Shown one piece after another: positions 52,833-62,139 of a stretch of DNA of 64,000 nucleotides. Made by a program: the position numbers and the translations under genes. The stretch is from an uncultured Roseivirga sp. GTDB taxonomy: Bacteria; Bacteroidota; Bacteroidia; Cytophagales; Cyclobacteriaceae. The DNA lies in contig CANLOY010000010.1 in assembly GCA_947493005.1 (NCBI GenBank), positions 48,508-112,507 of the forward strand. The letters run 5' to 3'. The notes under the pieces are model-generated. The model was given only the letters and a program-made list of their open reading frames with translations, ran no database searches and had not been told where the DNA came from. Position 1 is the stretch's first letter. The number at the start of each line of letters is the position of its first letter.

Positions 52833-53879
52833 ATGAAAAAGAGGTTAGCAACTTTAGTTTTATTATTTGTATCGATAGCTGCTTTTGGGCAAGGAGAAGA
52901 GGAAGGTAATGGAGTGGACCCTGCAAAGTTCTTGCAGACTATAGAGAGTACTACTAGAGTTGCTGGCCTTAATAGTGCCAGAAAACACAATAACGAATTC
53001 TCCATCAGACCTATTCGTGATGAGGATGTAATGTACAGCATTCGTTTGTGGTCCAAAATGAACTTCAATGAGAAGTTGAATTCTAGCTGGAATGCAAGAG
53101 AGTCCCGAGTTACAGAAATCCTTATTGAAGGGATAAGAGCGTACTATAAGGCAAAGAATGAGGCATTAGATCAAGTAGTGGGAATAACCCCTTATAAAAC
53201 ACTGGAGTCTGGGGCTGAGAATTTTGTTGAAGACAACATATTATTGGAGGAAGAATTTGATAGAAATCTTTCGGATTATTCTACACAACAGGGTAACTAT
53301 GATGAGAGTCAGAGAGTTCGTGATAGAACTGCTTGGAAAGTAAAAGATGGAGGAATTTATGAAAACTACTCCAATGCGCGTTTGGATTCTTTGATTGATG
53401 CTGACCATGCTAGCAAGGCTGGAGCGAAACCTCTTGACCCTGCTAATAAAGGAGACTTAGATGTGCTTCTTTTGGAAGAGGATTTAGTATTTGACAGAAA
53501 CCAGTCTTTGGCTAAGTGGGATTTAGTATCAATTACTTTGGTTGCTCCGCCAAAGGCATCTGTAGATGGTTCTGAGAGAGAGATTGTAAGAGTAAAGTAT
53601 CAAGAGTTGAAAAACTACATTGACAAAGTATATGCTGAGAGTAATAAGGGGAAGGCTTATTGGTATAATCCCAAGAACCCTAGAAATCATGAGTTGAATT
53701 TTGCTCATGCTTTTGACCTGAGACTATTCAGTACTTACATTACTAAGTTCCAGAATTCTGATGATGAGAACATTCAAACGCTATATGGTAAGTCAGATTA
53801 CGACTACTCAATCATTGAGCAGGCTATGAAAAAGCGATTTGAGTTGCTTGAAAAAATGCACAACCTCTGGGAATACTAG
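52833..53879 (+). CDS. gldN: T9SS/gliding protein GldN
   Basis: A 348-residue periplasmic protein that forms the outer ring with GldK and docks to GldM. It has a signal peptide ending FGQ and the conserved SIRPIRDEDVMYSIRLWSKM near residues 55-75, with KTPL-like ITPYKTLESG and the C-terminal FAHAFDLRLFSTYITKFQNS. It is the last gene of the porP-gldKLMN series, 8 bases after gldM. It ends 17 bases before a strong terminator. Confidence 0.94.
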   Translation: MKKRLATLVLLFVSIAAFGQGEEEGNGVDPAKFLQTIESTTRVAGLNSARKHNNEFSIRPIRDEDVMYSIRLWSKMNFNEKLNSSWNARESRVTEILIEGIRAYYKAKNEALDQVVGITPYKTLESGAENFVEDNILLEEEFDRNLSDYSTQQGNYDESQRVRDRTAWKVKDGGIYENYSNARLDSLIDADHASKAGAKPLDPANKGDLDVLLLEEDLVFDRNQSLAKWDLVSITLVAPPKASVDGSEREIVRVKYQELKNYIDKVYAESNKGKAYWYNPKNPRNHELNFAHAFDLRLFSTYITKFQNSDDENIQTLYGKSDYDYSIIEQAMKKRFELLEKMHNLWEY

Positions 53880-53895
53880 AAGTGTTGTAGATATA

Positions 53896-53927
53896 AAAAG
53901 AAGGAAGCTATTTAGCTTCCTTTTTTT
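53896..53927. terminator. Bidirectional terminator between gldN and uvrC
   Basis: AAGGAAGCT (53901-53909) and AGCTTCCTT (53914-53922) form a perfect 9-bp stem with a 4-base loop. A5 lies on the left (53896-53900) and T7 runs from 53921, so it works on both strands. The stem includes the last codons and the stop of uvrC. Confidence 0.88.
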
Positions 53928-55716
53928 GTTGGAAGAAGTTCAATACCCTTTTTGCTCTGGCATCTCCTACCAGTTCGGTTAATTCTTCTTCTGAAGCTTT
54001 TTCGATATTGCTCATTGTGCGAAATTCTTTGAGCAACTTGTCTACCGTTACCCTACCAATACCTTTGACATTTTCCAATTCGAACTGAAAACTGTTTTTG
54101 CTTCTTAGATCTCTGTGAAAGGTGATAGCAAAACGGTGTGCTTCGTCCCTGAGTTTCTGAATCAACCGAAGAGATTCAGATTTTTTGTCAATATGTAAAG
54201 GGAACTGATCTTCAGGGAAGTATAATTCTTCTAAGCGTTTGGCTATACCGATGATTGGTATTTCGCCATACAGCTTCAATTCTCTGAGCGCATCGCAGGC
54301 GGCATTTAATTGCCCTTTACCTCCGTCAATAACAATGAGTTTAGGTAGTGGAGCATCTTCCTCTAAAAGACGTTTATACCTGCGACCTACAACTTCCTTC
54401 ATAGAGCCGAAGTCATCGGGCCCAACAACGGTTTTAATCTTGTAGTGCCTGTAGTCTTTCTTTGATGGGCGACCCATTTTGAAACACACCATGGAGGCCA
54501 CTGGGTTTGTTCCTTGTATGTTGGAATTGTCAAAGCATTCTATATGAGCTGGTAACTCCTTGAGCTGTAGGTCGCTTTGAAGTTGCTTAAGCACTCTATT
54601 TCCTTTGTCTTTGACGTTTTCCAGCGATTGATACTTCTCCTTTTTGGCAAAGAGTGCATTCTTCAGAGAAAGCTCTATCAACTTCTTTTTGTCACCTATC
54701 TGAGGCTGAATTGTCCTGAAATTCTCAGAGCTGAATTCTACTGCCTTATTGACTAAAACTTCTTTTGCACTACTATGATACTGATAGCGAAGAGTAATCA
54801 ACATCATTAACAAGATGTCTTCATCGGCTTCATTCAGTTTTTTCTTTACCTCTGAAGTTTGAGACAGGTTAATTGTACCATTCTTGATTCGCAAATAATT
54901 GACAAAGGCATATTTTTCGTCAGAAATAATGGTGAACACATCAAGGTCGGCAAGTTTGGGACTTACAACCACAGATTTTGATTGGAAACGATCGACCATC
55001 TCAAGCTTTTCCTTGAAACGTTGAGCTCGTTCAAACTCAAGTTGCTCAGAGGCCACAATCATACGTTCCTTAAAGTAATTCTTGGGTACTGATAGGTTAC
55101 CCTTTAAAATGTTCACAGCTTGAGTAATGTCTTCCAGGTACGCTTCTTCGGTTTGTAACCCTTCACATGGCCCTTTGCAATTGCCAATATGATACTCCAG
55201 ACAAACTTTGAACTTACCCTTACTGATATGCTCTTCGGATAGATCGTACCTACAAGTGCGGAGCGTAAAGAGGTTATTGATTAACCTCAGTACATTGTTC
55301 ATGACTTTTACATTGGCGTAGGGACCAAAGTATGTTCCATTGGAATGTATAAGTTTTCGAGTGCTGTATATTCTAGGAAAGCGTTCTTTCGAAACACATA
55401 TGTATGGAAATGTCTTATCGTCTTTAAGTAGTATGTTGTACTTGGGTTGATTTTGTTTGATAAGATTGTTTTCCAGAAGCAATGCATCAAACTCAGAATT
55501 AACAAGGGTGATCTCAATGGCCTTGATTTCAGAAACCAACCTCTTGGTTTTTCGGTTAACCCCAGTGTTTTTGTTAAAATAACTAGATACTCTTTTCTTA
55601 AGGCTCTTTGCTTTACCCACATAGATCAGTGTTCCTTCTTCATTGAAGTATCTGTAAACCCCGGGGCTATCGGGTAACTTGGAAATTTCGGACGGTTTGA
55701 ACCTTGGGATCTCCAT
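53908..55716 (-). CDS. uvrC: Excinuclease ABC subunit C
   Basis: Nuclease subunit of nucleotide excision repair that makes the incisions on both sides of the lesion. It has an N-terminal GIY-YIG domain (PGVYRYFNEEGTLIYVGKAK), a UVR motif near 205, the C-terminal RNase H-like endonuclease domain (DNSNIQGTNPVASMVCF, VIDGGKGQLNAA) and tandem helix-hairpin-helix motifs (VKGIGRVTVDKLL). The 602 residues are normal. Its stop overlaps the terminator hairpin shared with gldN. PBP1A lies upstream on the same strand. Confidence 0.96.
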   Translation of the reverse strand: MEIPRFKPSEISKLPDSPGVYRYFNEEGTLIYVGKAKSLKKRVSSYFNKNTGVNRKTKRLVSEIKAIEITLVNSEFDALLLENNLIKQNQPKYNILLKDDKTFPYICVSKERFPRIYSTRKLIHSNGTYFGPYANVKVMNNVLRLINNLFTLRTCRYDLSEEHISKGKFKVCLEYHIGNCKGPCEGLQTEEAYLEDITQAVNILKGNLSVPKNYFKERMIVASEQLEFERAQRFKEKLEMVDRFQSKSVVVSPKLADLDVFTIISDEKYAFVNYLRIKNGTINLSQTSEVKKKLNEADEDILLMMLITLRYQYHSSAKEVLVNKAVEFSSENFRTIQPQIGDKKKLIELSLKNALFAKKEKYQSLENVKDKGNRVLKQLQSDLQLKELPAHIECFDNSNIQGTNPVASMVCFKMGRPSKKDYRHYKIKTVVGPDDFGSMKEVVGRRYKRLLEEDAPLPKLIVIDGGKGQLNAACDALRELKLYGEIPIIGIAKRLEELYFPEDQFPLHIDKKSESLRLIQKLRDEAHRFAITFHRDLRSKNSFQFELENVKGIGRVTVDKLLKEFRTMSNIEKASEEELTELVGDARAKRVLNFFQQKKEAK

Positions 55717-55793
55717 TGCTCGAAAATAAGAGGTATTGAAGCTGAGGACAAGCTATAATACGACTTTCACACTTTAGAAAAGGAATGAGTCAG

Positions 55794-58109
55794 CTAGTAG
55801 ATTTCGTCATCGTAAATCTCAGTACTATCAGAAGAACTCAGAATGTCATCAAACTTCTGACAGTCTATTTCCATGCTTATCTGAACCGGTCTGTCAAAGA
55901 ATGTTTTCTGAATACCGATTGTGGTGTCAGCATACACTTTTTGCATAAACAGGGCTACAATAGGCATGGCTGTTCTGGCTCCCTGACCATCTATCCAACT
56001 GCTAAAGTGAATAGCCCTGTCGTCACCACCAACCCATGCTCCAGCAATAAGGTTTTGTGTAATTCCCATAAACCAACCATCAGATGCATTTTGGGTGGTA
56101 CCTGTTTTTGCACCAATATGATTTTTCTCCTGTGGTTTGTCTACCAAACCATATTGGTAGTATAAACGTTGCCCAGAACCAGACTTTACAGTCTCCTGAA
56201 GCATGTTGAGCATTACGTAGGCTACATCTTCACTAATAGCTCGGCTCTTTCTGGGAGGCTCATTGTAAATTACATTTCCGAAACGATCTTCAATACGGCT
56301 AATGTAGTACGGTTCAATATGTACCCCTTTATTAGCAAAGGTACCATAAGCTCCCACTAACTCATGTAGTGATGCATTTTCGGTTCCCAGAGCTATAGAG
56401 TAATACGGAGGGATTTTGCTTTTAATTCCTGTTCTTTTGGTCATATTAACCACCTTTTCTGGCTTTACAATGTCCATTACACGGGCTGTTATGGAATTAA
56501 CAGAGTTGGCCATGGCTGACTTCATTGTCATGTCTTCACCACTAAATCGACTCTCAGCATTTTGTGGACTCCAAGGCTCATCCTGAAAAGGGATGTCAAT
56601 AGAGACCGCTTCATCCTTAAAAGTATAGCATGGAGAGTAGCCTTGCTCTACAGCTGTGGCATAAACAAAGGGTTTGAAAAGAGACCCGGGTTGTCTCTTA
56701 CCTTGCCTTACATGGTCAAATTTAAAGTACTTGTAATTGATACCACCAACCCAGGCTTTGATGGCTCCTGTATTTGGATCTGATGCCATGAAGCCACTTT
56801 GCAAAAACTGCTTGTAGTACTTAAGTGAGTCGACCGTGCTCATTAGCGTGTCTATCTCACCATTCCACGAAAACACCGTCATTTCTTTAGGCTTATTCAT
56901 GTAGTAATCGATGGAATCTGATTCTTCACCATACCTTTCCAGAAGACTACGGTAAGCGGGTGTTCTTGGGATAACGTTCTCTTCAAAAAAACCTTCAATT
57001 TCTCTTCCCTTGCTATCGATCCAAAGGTCTCTTCCTTCTTTTGTGATTAAGGAATCGAATAGGTATTGAACCTTGTACATGGCGCTGTCGGTCGCCTCTT
57101 CAGCATACTTCTGCATGCGGCTATCTATAGTGGTGTAAATTTTCAGCCCATCACCATAAAGGTCATATCCAAGGCTAGCGCAGAGGTTTCTTAGATCAAT
57201 TCTGGCAACTTCTCTAAAGTACTGTGCCAGTCCAGCATTTTGATTCTGGCGTTTAAAATCAAGTTCAATGTCTTTAGGGCTCAAAGTGTCGAAAGCTTCT
57301 TTATCCAGAAAGTCATATTTAACCATCTGACTCATTACTACATTTCTTCTCCATTTGGAAGCTTCAGGGTTGGTTTCTGGTCGAAAAGCACTTACTCGCT
57401 TTTGCATTCCTGCCAATACTGCTGCTTCAGGAATAGTCAACTGATTAGGTAGCTTATTGAAGTATGTTTTAGCTGCCGATTTTATTCCAAAAGCGTTATT
57501 GCCAAACTCTACTGTATTGTAGTACATGGCCATAATCTCTTGTTTAGTGTATGACCTTTCGAGCCTTACAGATAATATCCATTCTTTGGTTTTATAAATA
57601 AGTTCATCGAGAAATCTGTTTTTTCCTTCAAGCTTGCCCTTGCTTTCTTCGGTTCTTCTTCTTGTTGAAAACAACTGTTTTGCTAATTGCTGACTGATAG
57701 TACTTCCTCCTCCTCTTCGGTTAAAAGTGAGTACTCCATAGGCTACTCTGAACATACTTTCCAGATCGATGCCAGAATGACTTTTAAACCTGATATCTTC
57801 GGCAGCCAGTAAGGCATTGACCAGGTTATCTCCTAACTCATCATACGTTACAGGGTTTCTGTTGTCTCTAAAGTACCCTGATCCAAGTTGTACACCATCA
57901 GATGTCCATAGTGTAGAAGTAAGGTTCTGTTTTGGATTTTCTAATTGACTATAAGTAGGCAGTTCACCAAACCAATTGTTTACATTTGAACTTACTGCCC
58001 AGATGTAAGAGGGAAGCCCCACTACGACTAGCACAAAGAATACCCATGCTGCTATGGTTAGCTTTTTTAATAAAGGTCTGTTCTCAAAGAGTTTGCTTTT
58101 CAAGCTCAT
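55794..58109 (-). CDS. Class A penicillin-binding protein (PBP1A type)
   Basis: A bifunctional peptidoglycan synthase with an N-terminal membrane helix (19-38). The GT51 glycosyltransferase motifs are present with Glu104 in EDIRFKSHSGID and GGSTISQQLAKQLF. The transpeptidase motifs are SLFK with Ser476, SVN (536-538) and KTGTT (668-672). It polymerises glycan strands and crosslinks peptides in the periplasm. It follows one base after the sprE stop on the same strand, so the two are probably coupled. Confidence 0.95.
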   Translation of the reverse strand: MSLKSKLFENRPLLKKLTIAAWVFFVLVVVGLPSYIWAVSSNVNNWFGELPTYSQLENPKQNLTSTLWTSDGVQLGSGYFRDNRNPVTYDELGDNLVNALLAAEDIRFKSHSGIDLESMFRVAYGVLTFNRRGGGSTISQQLAKQLFSTRRRTEESKGKLEGKNRFLDELIYKTKEWILSVRLERSYTKQEIMAMYYNTVEFGNNAFGIKSAAKTYFNKLPNQLTIPEAAVLAGMQKRVSAFRPETNPEASKWRRNVVMSQMVKYDFLDKEAFDTLSPKDIELDFKRQNQNAGLAQYFREVARIDLRNLCASLGYDLYGDGLKIYTTIDSRMQKYAEEATDSAMYKVQYLFDSLITKEGRDLWIDSKGREIEGFFEENVIPRTPAYRSLLERYGEESDSIDYYMNKPKEMTVFSWNGEIDTLMSTVDSLKYYKQFLQSGFMASDPNTGAIKAWVGGINYKYFKFDHVRQGKRQPGSLFKPFVYATAVEQGYSPCYTFKDEAVSIDIPFQDEPWSPQNAESRFSGEDMTMKSAMANSVNSITARVMDIVKPEKVVNMTKRTGIKSKIPPYYSIALGTENASLHELVGAYGTFANKGVHIEPYYISRIEDRFGNVIYNEPPRKSRAISEDVAYVMLNMLQETVKSGSGQRLYYQYGLVDKPQEKNHIGAKTGTTQNASDGWFMGITQNLIAGAWVGGDDRAIHFSSWIDGQGARTAMPIVALFMQKVYADTTIGIQKTFFDRPVQISMEIDCQKFDDILSSSDSTEIYDDEIY

Positions 58110-60698
58110 CTACTTATAAAATTTCTTATGGAATTTCACGTACTCTTCTATTTCCTCGCTATCAATTAAAAACTGAAGGTTGTCTATAGATATGGCAAAA
58201 TTATGAAAATTAGTGTCTTCTTGTTTTATAACTGCTTTTAGCGATTCTTCCATTATGGCTCTATAACGTTCAGAAGCAGATTTAGTCTTAAAGGAATTGA
58301 TATACATTATTTCAATCCCGCTTTTCTCTTTAAAGGCTATGTTGCCAATACTGAAACGTTGGTTTGGAAACTTTTCTTTGTTCAAAGCTTCTATCGCAGA
58401 CTTGATGTCCTTAACATTGTTAACAGCTGTATCAATTGTGACAGCAACCAAGTGTAGCTGTTTGAAATCTTCGCTAAAGATAAAACCACGATCAGTAAGA
58501 ATTTCCTCCTTTGCAGGCTTCAATCCAGTAAGTAGGTTGTTGGCATAATCAAATAAAGGCCCTTCAGGGTGTTTGGCAATGAAGTTTTCAAGCGCTTTTT
58601 CATAAGCAAAAAGCCCTTCTGTTTTGGCCTTCAGAATGGCAGATAGTAACTCCACTGTGGGTAAAAAGTCTACATCTTCAAAAGAGGCTAAAGCATTATT
58701 GATCATTTGATCTGCTCCTACATAATTGCCAGACTCGTACATTCTATACGCATCGGCATACTGCTTTTGTAGCCTTATGTTTCTCTCTTCTTTTTCCTGA
58801 AGATAGTTAGGGTTGATTAGTGTTTTAGCAGTCAGGCTTTCAGGGAATTCAGATATAATCTGCTGTTTATATTGTGCTGCTCTAGGTGGATCTTTTACTT
58901 CAAACAATGTATAAAGAGCGAATAATGATTCCAGCTTGAATTCTGTATTTGGGAACCTACTCAATAGTGTTTCATAACTTATGGCCGATTGATCTTCTCG
59001 TATTAAACCAAACCTGTAAATTCTGCCCAGATTGAAAAGTGCTTCCTGAATAGCCTGATACGCTGCTGTTTTTGCTTCGTCAGTTCTTGGAATGGTTTCT
59101 AGCAGTTTTTCTTTCTCCGCTTCAAATTCACTATTACTTTCCCCTTTAGGTTGCTTTTCTTCTTGTTCTTCTCTCTCTTCTTCTGAAAGTAAAGATTCAT
59201 CAAGGCCAAATGCTACAGAAGTTTTACTAGATCTACGCCAATTGTCCTCTAATGGGCGATTGCCCCAGTTTCTCTGGAACTCTAACTGCCCTTGACCTAT
59301 GGCTGCCTGATTGTAGAAATACCAAGTATTATCGCCAGAAGTGTCTGTATTAGTACTGGCAATTATGTTAGAAGCACTATTGCTTCTGTTCTGCTTTTTC
59401 TCCAGTTCCTTTTTCTTTGCTGCTTCAGCTCTTAAATGTTTATCGAGGAATGCGTCTAATGAGACAGGGTTCATCTCAGAGAGTGCCAAAAGGCTATCGT
59501 TTAGTGCTATGGTATTCAGTTGTGTTACAAAGTCCTTAAGGATGGTTTGCTTCTTTACAATTTTGTCATAGCCAGCCTCATCCTCTGGTAGTTTGGCTAC
59601 CGCACTGTCATAATATAGGCTCGAACGTTGATAATCTTCAAATTGGTCGAAATAGATTTCACCCATTCTCAGGTAAGTCAAACCTTGCTGTCTTTGGTTA
59701 GGTTGTTCAACTTGAGTCCCCGATCGATAGTTGGCAATTGCTTTATCGTAACCAGATCGTTTCTGTTCCAACTGACCCATTACGTAATAAATCTTATCCT
59801 GGTATTCCAGGTTCTTACCATCCCTTAACATTTTGTCAAATGTTTTATAGAGCTTTTCTATTTGATCCTGGCTCGATCTGGAATAGTCTTTTAGCGACAT
59901 TTTATTCAGTTGGGCATGAAAAACCAATTCGTATGGAGGATTCCCTTTTAATGCTAGGTTATAATAATCGGTGGCCTCTTTGTTGTTTCCACTTTTCTGG
60001 GCAAGCTGTCCCAAGATGAAATTGGTTCTTGCTTTTTGGTCTCTGTTTTTTATTAGCTCATTTACTTCCTGTAATGCTTCTTCTACACCTTCTTCATTAC
60101 CCTGTCTTTGATGAAATTCGGCCAATAGCACTTTATAATCAAGATTGTTTGCATCAGTTATTTCTTCTTCTAATTCCAGATAATTGGAAACATCCTGTGC
60201 CCTTTCAACATCACCCATATCCATATAGGTTCTCATGAGGGCAACCAGAGCTGCTTGTCTGGCATTGTCGTCTTTACTGGTTTGATTGATATACTGAAAA
60301 GTCTCTATGGCAAACTGGAATTGCGCTCTCAGGTGCCTTATTTTGCCAATGATGAGGTAACTGTCATCTACCCAGTCACTGCTTTTATACCATTCAATTA
60401 CCTGAGAAGCCTTTTTAAAAGCATCGTCTAGTTTGGCCTTATTGGCGTTAATGGTTCCAGAGTCTATCTCTGGAAAAACCTTTAAAACATCGTTGAAATT
60501 ATAAGCATACCTATCTTCCAGGCTTTGGTAAGTCTCATTCAGGTATTGGTTGGCATAGAAATAGCCATTATACCTGGCGTTCATATTCTGATAGCCTTTG
60601 GAATTACAGCCCCAAAGCCCGATTATAAGTAGCAGATAAAAAAATCTTGTGATATGTAAATTGTTGATTCTCAAATGAAAGTGAGTTTTGAATAGCAA
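58110..60698 (-). CDS. sprE: SprE/PorW-type T9SS lipoprotein with TPR repeats
   Basis: An 862-residue lipoprotein (lipobox IGLWGC, Cys31) with TPR repeats. The signature at the mature start is GYQNMNARYNGYFYANQYLN, which matches the SprE/PorW family that links the T9SS outer-membrane complex to the motor. TPR segments cover about 100-390 (YKSSDWVDDSYLIIGKIRHL, AGYDKIVKKQTIL) and again 560-720. A low-complexity charged stretch lies between. The start appears to be TTG at 60698, since an in-frame stop lies just upstream and no ATG precedes the lipobox; a TTG at 60674 is possible. It is coupled to the PBP gene. Confidence 0.85.
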   Translation of the reverse strand: MLFKTHFHLRINNLHITRFFYLLLIIGLWGCNSKGYQNMNARYNGYFYANQYLNETYQSLEDRYAYNFNDVLKVFPEIDSGTINANKAKLDDAFKKASQVIEWYKSSDWVDDSYLIIGKIRHLRAQFQFAIETFQYINQTSKDDNARQAALVALMRTYMDMGDVERAQDVSNYLELEEEITDANNLDYKVLLAEFHQRQGNEEGVEEALQEVNELIKNRDQKARTNFILGQLAQKSGNNKEATDYYNLALKGNPPYELVFHAQLNKMSLKDYSRSSQDQIEKLYKTFDKMLRDGKNLEYQDKIYYVMGQLEQKRSGYDKAIANYRSGTQVEQPNQRQQGLTYLRMGEIYFDQFEDYQRSSLYYDSAVAKLPEDEAGYDKIVKKQTILKDFVTQLNTIALNDSLLALSEMNPVSLDAFLDKHLRAEAAKKKELEKKQNRSNSASNIIASTNTDTSGDNTWYFYNQAAIGQGQLEFQRNWGNRPLEDNWRRSSKTSVAFGLDESLLSEEEREEQEEKQPKGESNSEFEAEKEKLLETIPRTDEAKTAAYQAIQEALFNLGRIYRFGLIREDQSAISYETLLSRFPNTEFKLESLFALYTLFEVKDPPRAAQYKQQIISEFPESLTAKTLINPNYLQEKEERNIRLQKQYADAYRMYESGNYVGADQMINNALASFEDVDFLPTVELLSAILKAKTEGLFAYEKALENFIAKHPEGPLFDYANNLLTGLKPAKEEILTDRGFIFSEDFKQLHLVAVTIDTAVNNVKDIKSAIEALNKEKFPNQRFSIGNIAFKEKSGIEIMYINSFKTKSASERYRAIMEESLKAVIKQEDTNFHNFAISIDNLQFLIDSEEIEEYVKFHKKFYK

Positions 60699-60753
60699 CG
60701 TAGATTAACGCGTAATTAATACAATAAAAAGTATCTGATTAGTATTTAATGAA

Positions 60754-60761
60754 TATTTTTG
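60754..60761 (+). promoter_or_regulatory. Bacteroidota -7 box for the M23 operon
   Basis: TATTTTTG is an exact TAnnTTTG match 19 bases before the GTG at 60781. The sprE gene diverges from this 82-base gap. No -33 TTTG is clear. Confidence 0.4.
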
Positions 60762-60780
60762 TTTCCCTTTATTTTCTATT

Positions 60781-61635
60781 GTGGCACGATTTAAGAAAAC
60801 CTTATCTAACTGGTTAAACACCAGACACATTTTTATCATTCAGAATGAAGAGGATTTTTCTGAAAAAGCCACTTATAAATTTACTTATGCAAAGGTAGTA
60901 TTCTTTAGCTTCTTAATCTTTCTGGTAGTGCTGGCATTGAGCTTCTATTTGATCAATACTGGCCTCTCTCAATGGTTCGATCCTAGATACGCTGAACAGG
61001 AAACCAGAAAAGATTTGGTACACATGAGGATTTCACTGGACTCATTAGCTCAAGAGCTGGAAAGTAGAGACCGGTTTATTACGAGCTTCAAGAAAATCAT
61101 GGATGGTGATGTAACATCTGATGAATTACCAGAGAGTCAAACACCACAGACTTCTACAAATAGAGATGCCGAAAAACTCAACGCTACGGATTCCATGTTC
61201 AAGTCGGAGTTTGAAAAAGGAAGTGACTTTTTGCTGACCGGGAATATAGAAAATGATGAATTAAGGCAGTTATACTTTTTTTCGCCCATAAGTGGCTATA
61301 TTTCAGAACCTTTTAATGCTCAAACTGAGCATTTTGGGATAGATGTTGTTTCCAGAAAAGACGAGCCAGTTAAATGTATTGCAGATGGTACTGTGATATT
61401 GGCTACCTGGACACAAACAGAAGGTAATGTAATTGCTGTACAACACCGAGAGAACCTGATTTCTATTTATAAGCATAATGCAACACTTACGAAAGAGGTG
61501 GGTGACTTTATCACCGCTGGAGAAATTGTGGCAATTATTGGAAATACAGGTGAATTGTCTTCAGGGCCACACTTACATTTTGAGCTTTGGTACAATGGCT
61601 CGGCTGTTAACCCTGAAGAGTTTATTTCATTTTGA
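60781..61635 (+). CDS. M23 family (LytM-like) metallopeptidase
   Basis: A 284-residue membrane-anchored cell wall endopeptidase with one helix at about 39-60. The catalytic domain has the Zn ligands H184 and D188 (HFGID) and H266 within the HLHFE motif (H264, H266), with the GNTG turn before it. It should cut peptidoglycan crosslinks or act as an activator; the active site looks intact. The start is GTG at 60781 after a promoter box. It is followed 26 bases later by the bactofilin gene. Confidence 0.9.
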   Translation: MARFKKTLSNWLNTRHIFIIQNEEDFSEKATYKFTYAKVVFFSFLIFLVVLALSFYLINTGLSQWFDPRYAEQETRKDLVHMRISLDSLAQELESRDRFITSFKKIMDGDVTSDELPESQTPQTSTNRDAEKLNATDSMFKSEFEKGSDFLLTGNIENDELRQLYFFSPISGYISEPFNAQTEHFGIDVVSRKDEPVKCIADGTVILATWTQTEGNVIAVQHRENLISIYKHNATLTKEVGDFITAGEIVAIIGNTGELSSGPHLHFELWYNGSAVNPEEFISF

Positions 61636-61661
61636 CTGACTTTTAAAAAACAGACTCAACC

Positions 61662-62084
61662 ATGTTTTCAAAAGAAGAAAAAAGACCAACCGATGAGCTT
61701 AGCCAAACGAGTAATATCATTGGTAGGGAAACCATACTTGAAGGTAGTATAGAGTCGGCTGGTAATATCAGAATTGAAGGAAAAGTATATGGGAATGCCA
61801 AAGCTAAGGCCAAATTTGTAATGGGTCCTGAAGCTTATGTAGATGGTAATGTAGTTGCACGGTCTGGCGAAGTTGCAGGTAATATTAAAGGTAATATAGA
61901 AATCTCCGAACTGCTGATACTTAAACCAACAGCTATTATCAATGGAGATATCTTAACCAATCAATTAGTAGTTGAACCTGGAGCAACCTTTAACGGTGGT
62001 TGTAAGATGGGTCACCTGGCAAAAGACATTGAGATTACTATTCCACAAAGCCGATCTTCAGAGCAAGCCATTAAGAGAGCTTAA
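61662..62084 (+). CDS. Bactofilin (polymer-forming cytoskeletal protein)
   Basis: A 140-residue bactofilin, a beta-helix protein that self-assembles into filaments bound to the inner membrane. The core runs from about 20 to 125 with regular beta turns: ILEGSIESAGNIRIEGKVYG and DGNVVARSGEVAGNIKGNIE. It is followed by a terminator hairpin. In other bacteria bactofilins often sit next to M23 peptidases and work with them in cell shape, which matches this layout. Confidence 0.92.
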   Translation: MFSKEEKRPTDELSQTSNIIGRETILEGSIESAGNIRIEGKVYGNAKAKAKFVMGPEAYVDGNVVARSGEVAGNIKGNIEISELLILKPTAIINGDILTNQLVVEPGATFNGGCKMGHLAKDIEITIPQSRSSEQAIKRA

Positions 62085-62085
62085 A

Positions 62086-62120
62086 AAAACTAACTCAATA
62101 ACTATTGAATTAGTTTTGCT
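62086..62120 (+). terminator. Hairpin after the bactofilin gene
   Basis: AAAACTAACTCAATA (62086-62100) and TATTGAATTAGTTTT (62103-62117) form a stem with one mismatch and a very short loop. The 3' side ends in TTTT but then reads GC. It begins 2 bases after the bactofilin stop. A TAGTTTTG (62111-62118) in the same bases mimics a -7 box for the next gene. Confidence 0.55.
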
Positions 62121-62139
62121 TTATCTCTACTTTGGCAGT

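Noticed and set aside
55785..56165. 126-codon plus-strand open frame opposite the PBP gene
   Set aside because: It is antisense to the well-supported PBP coding sequence (transpeptidase end) and has no motif.
62111..62118. TAGTTTTG as a promoter box for the thioredoxin lipoprotein
   Set aside because: The same bases form the 3' arm of the hairpin after bactofilin, and no -33 element is present, so it is more likely part of the terminator.
61972..62139. Longer N-terminus for the thioredoxin lipoprotein starting inside the bactofilin gene
   Set aside because: The extra 56 residues overlap bactofilin in another frame and would bury the lipoprotein signal; the ATG at 62140 gives a proper one.
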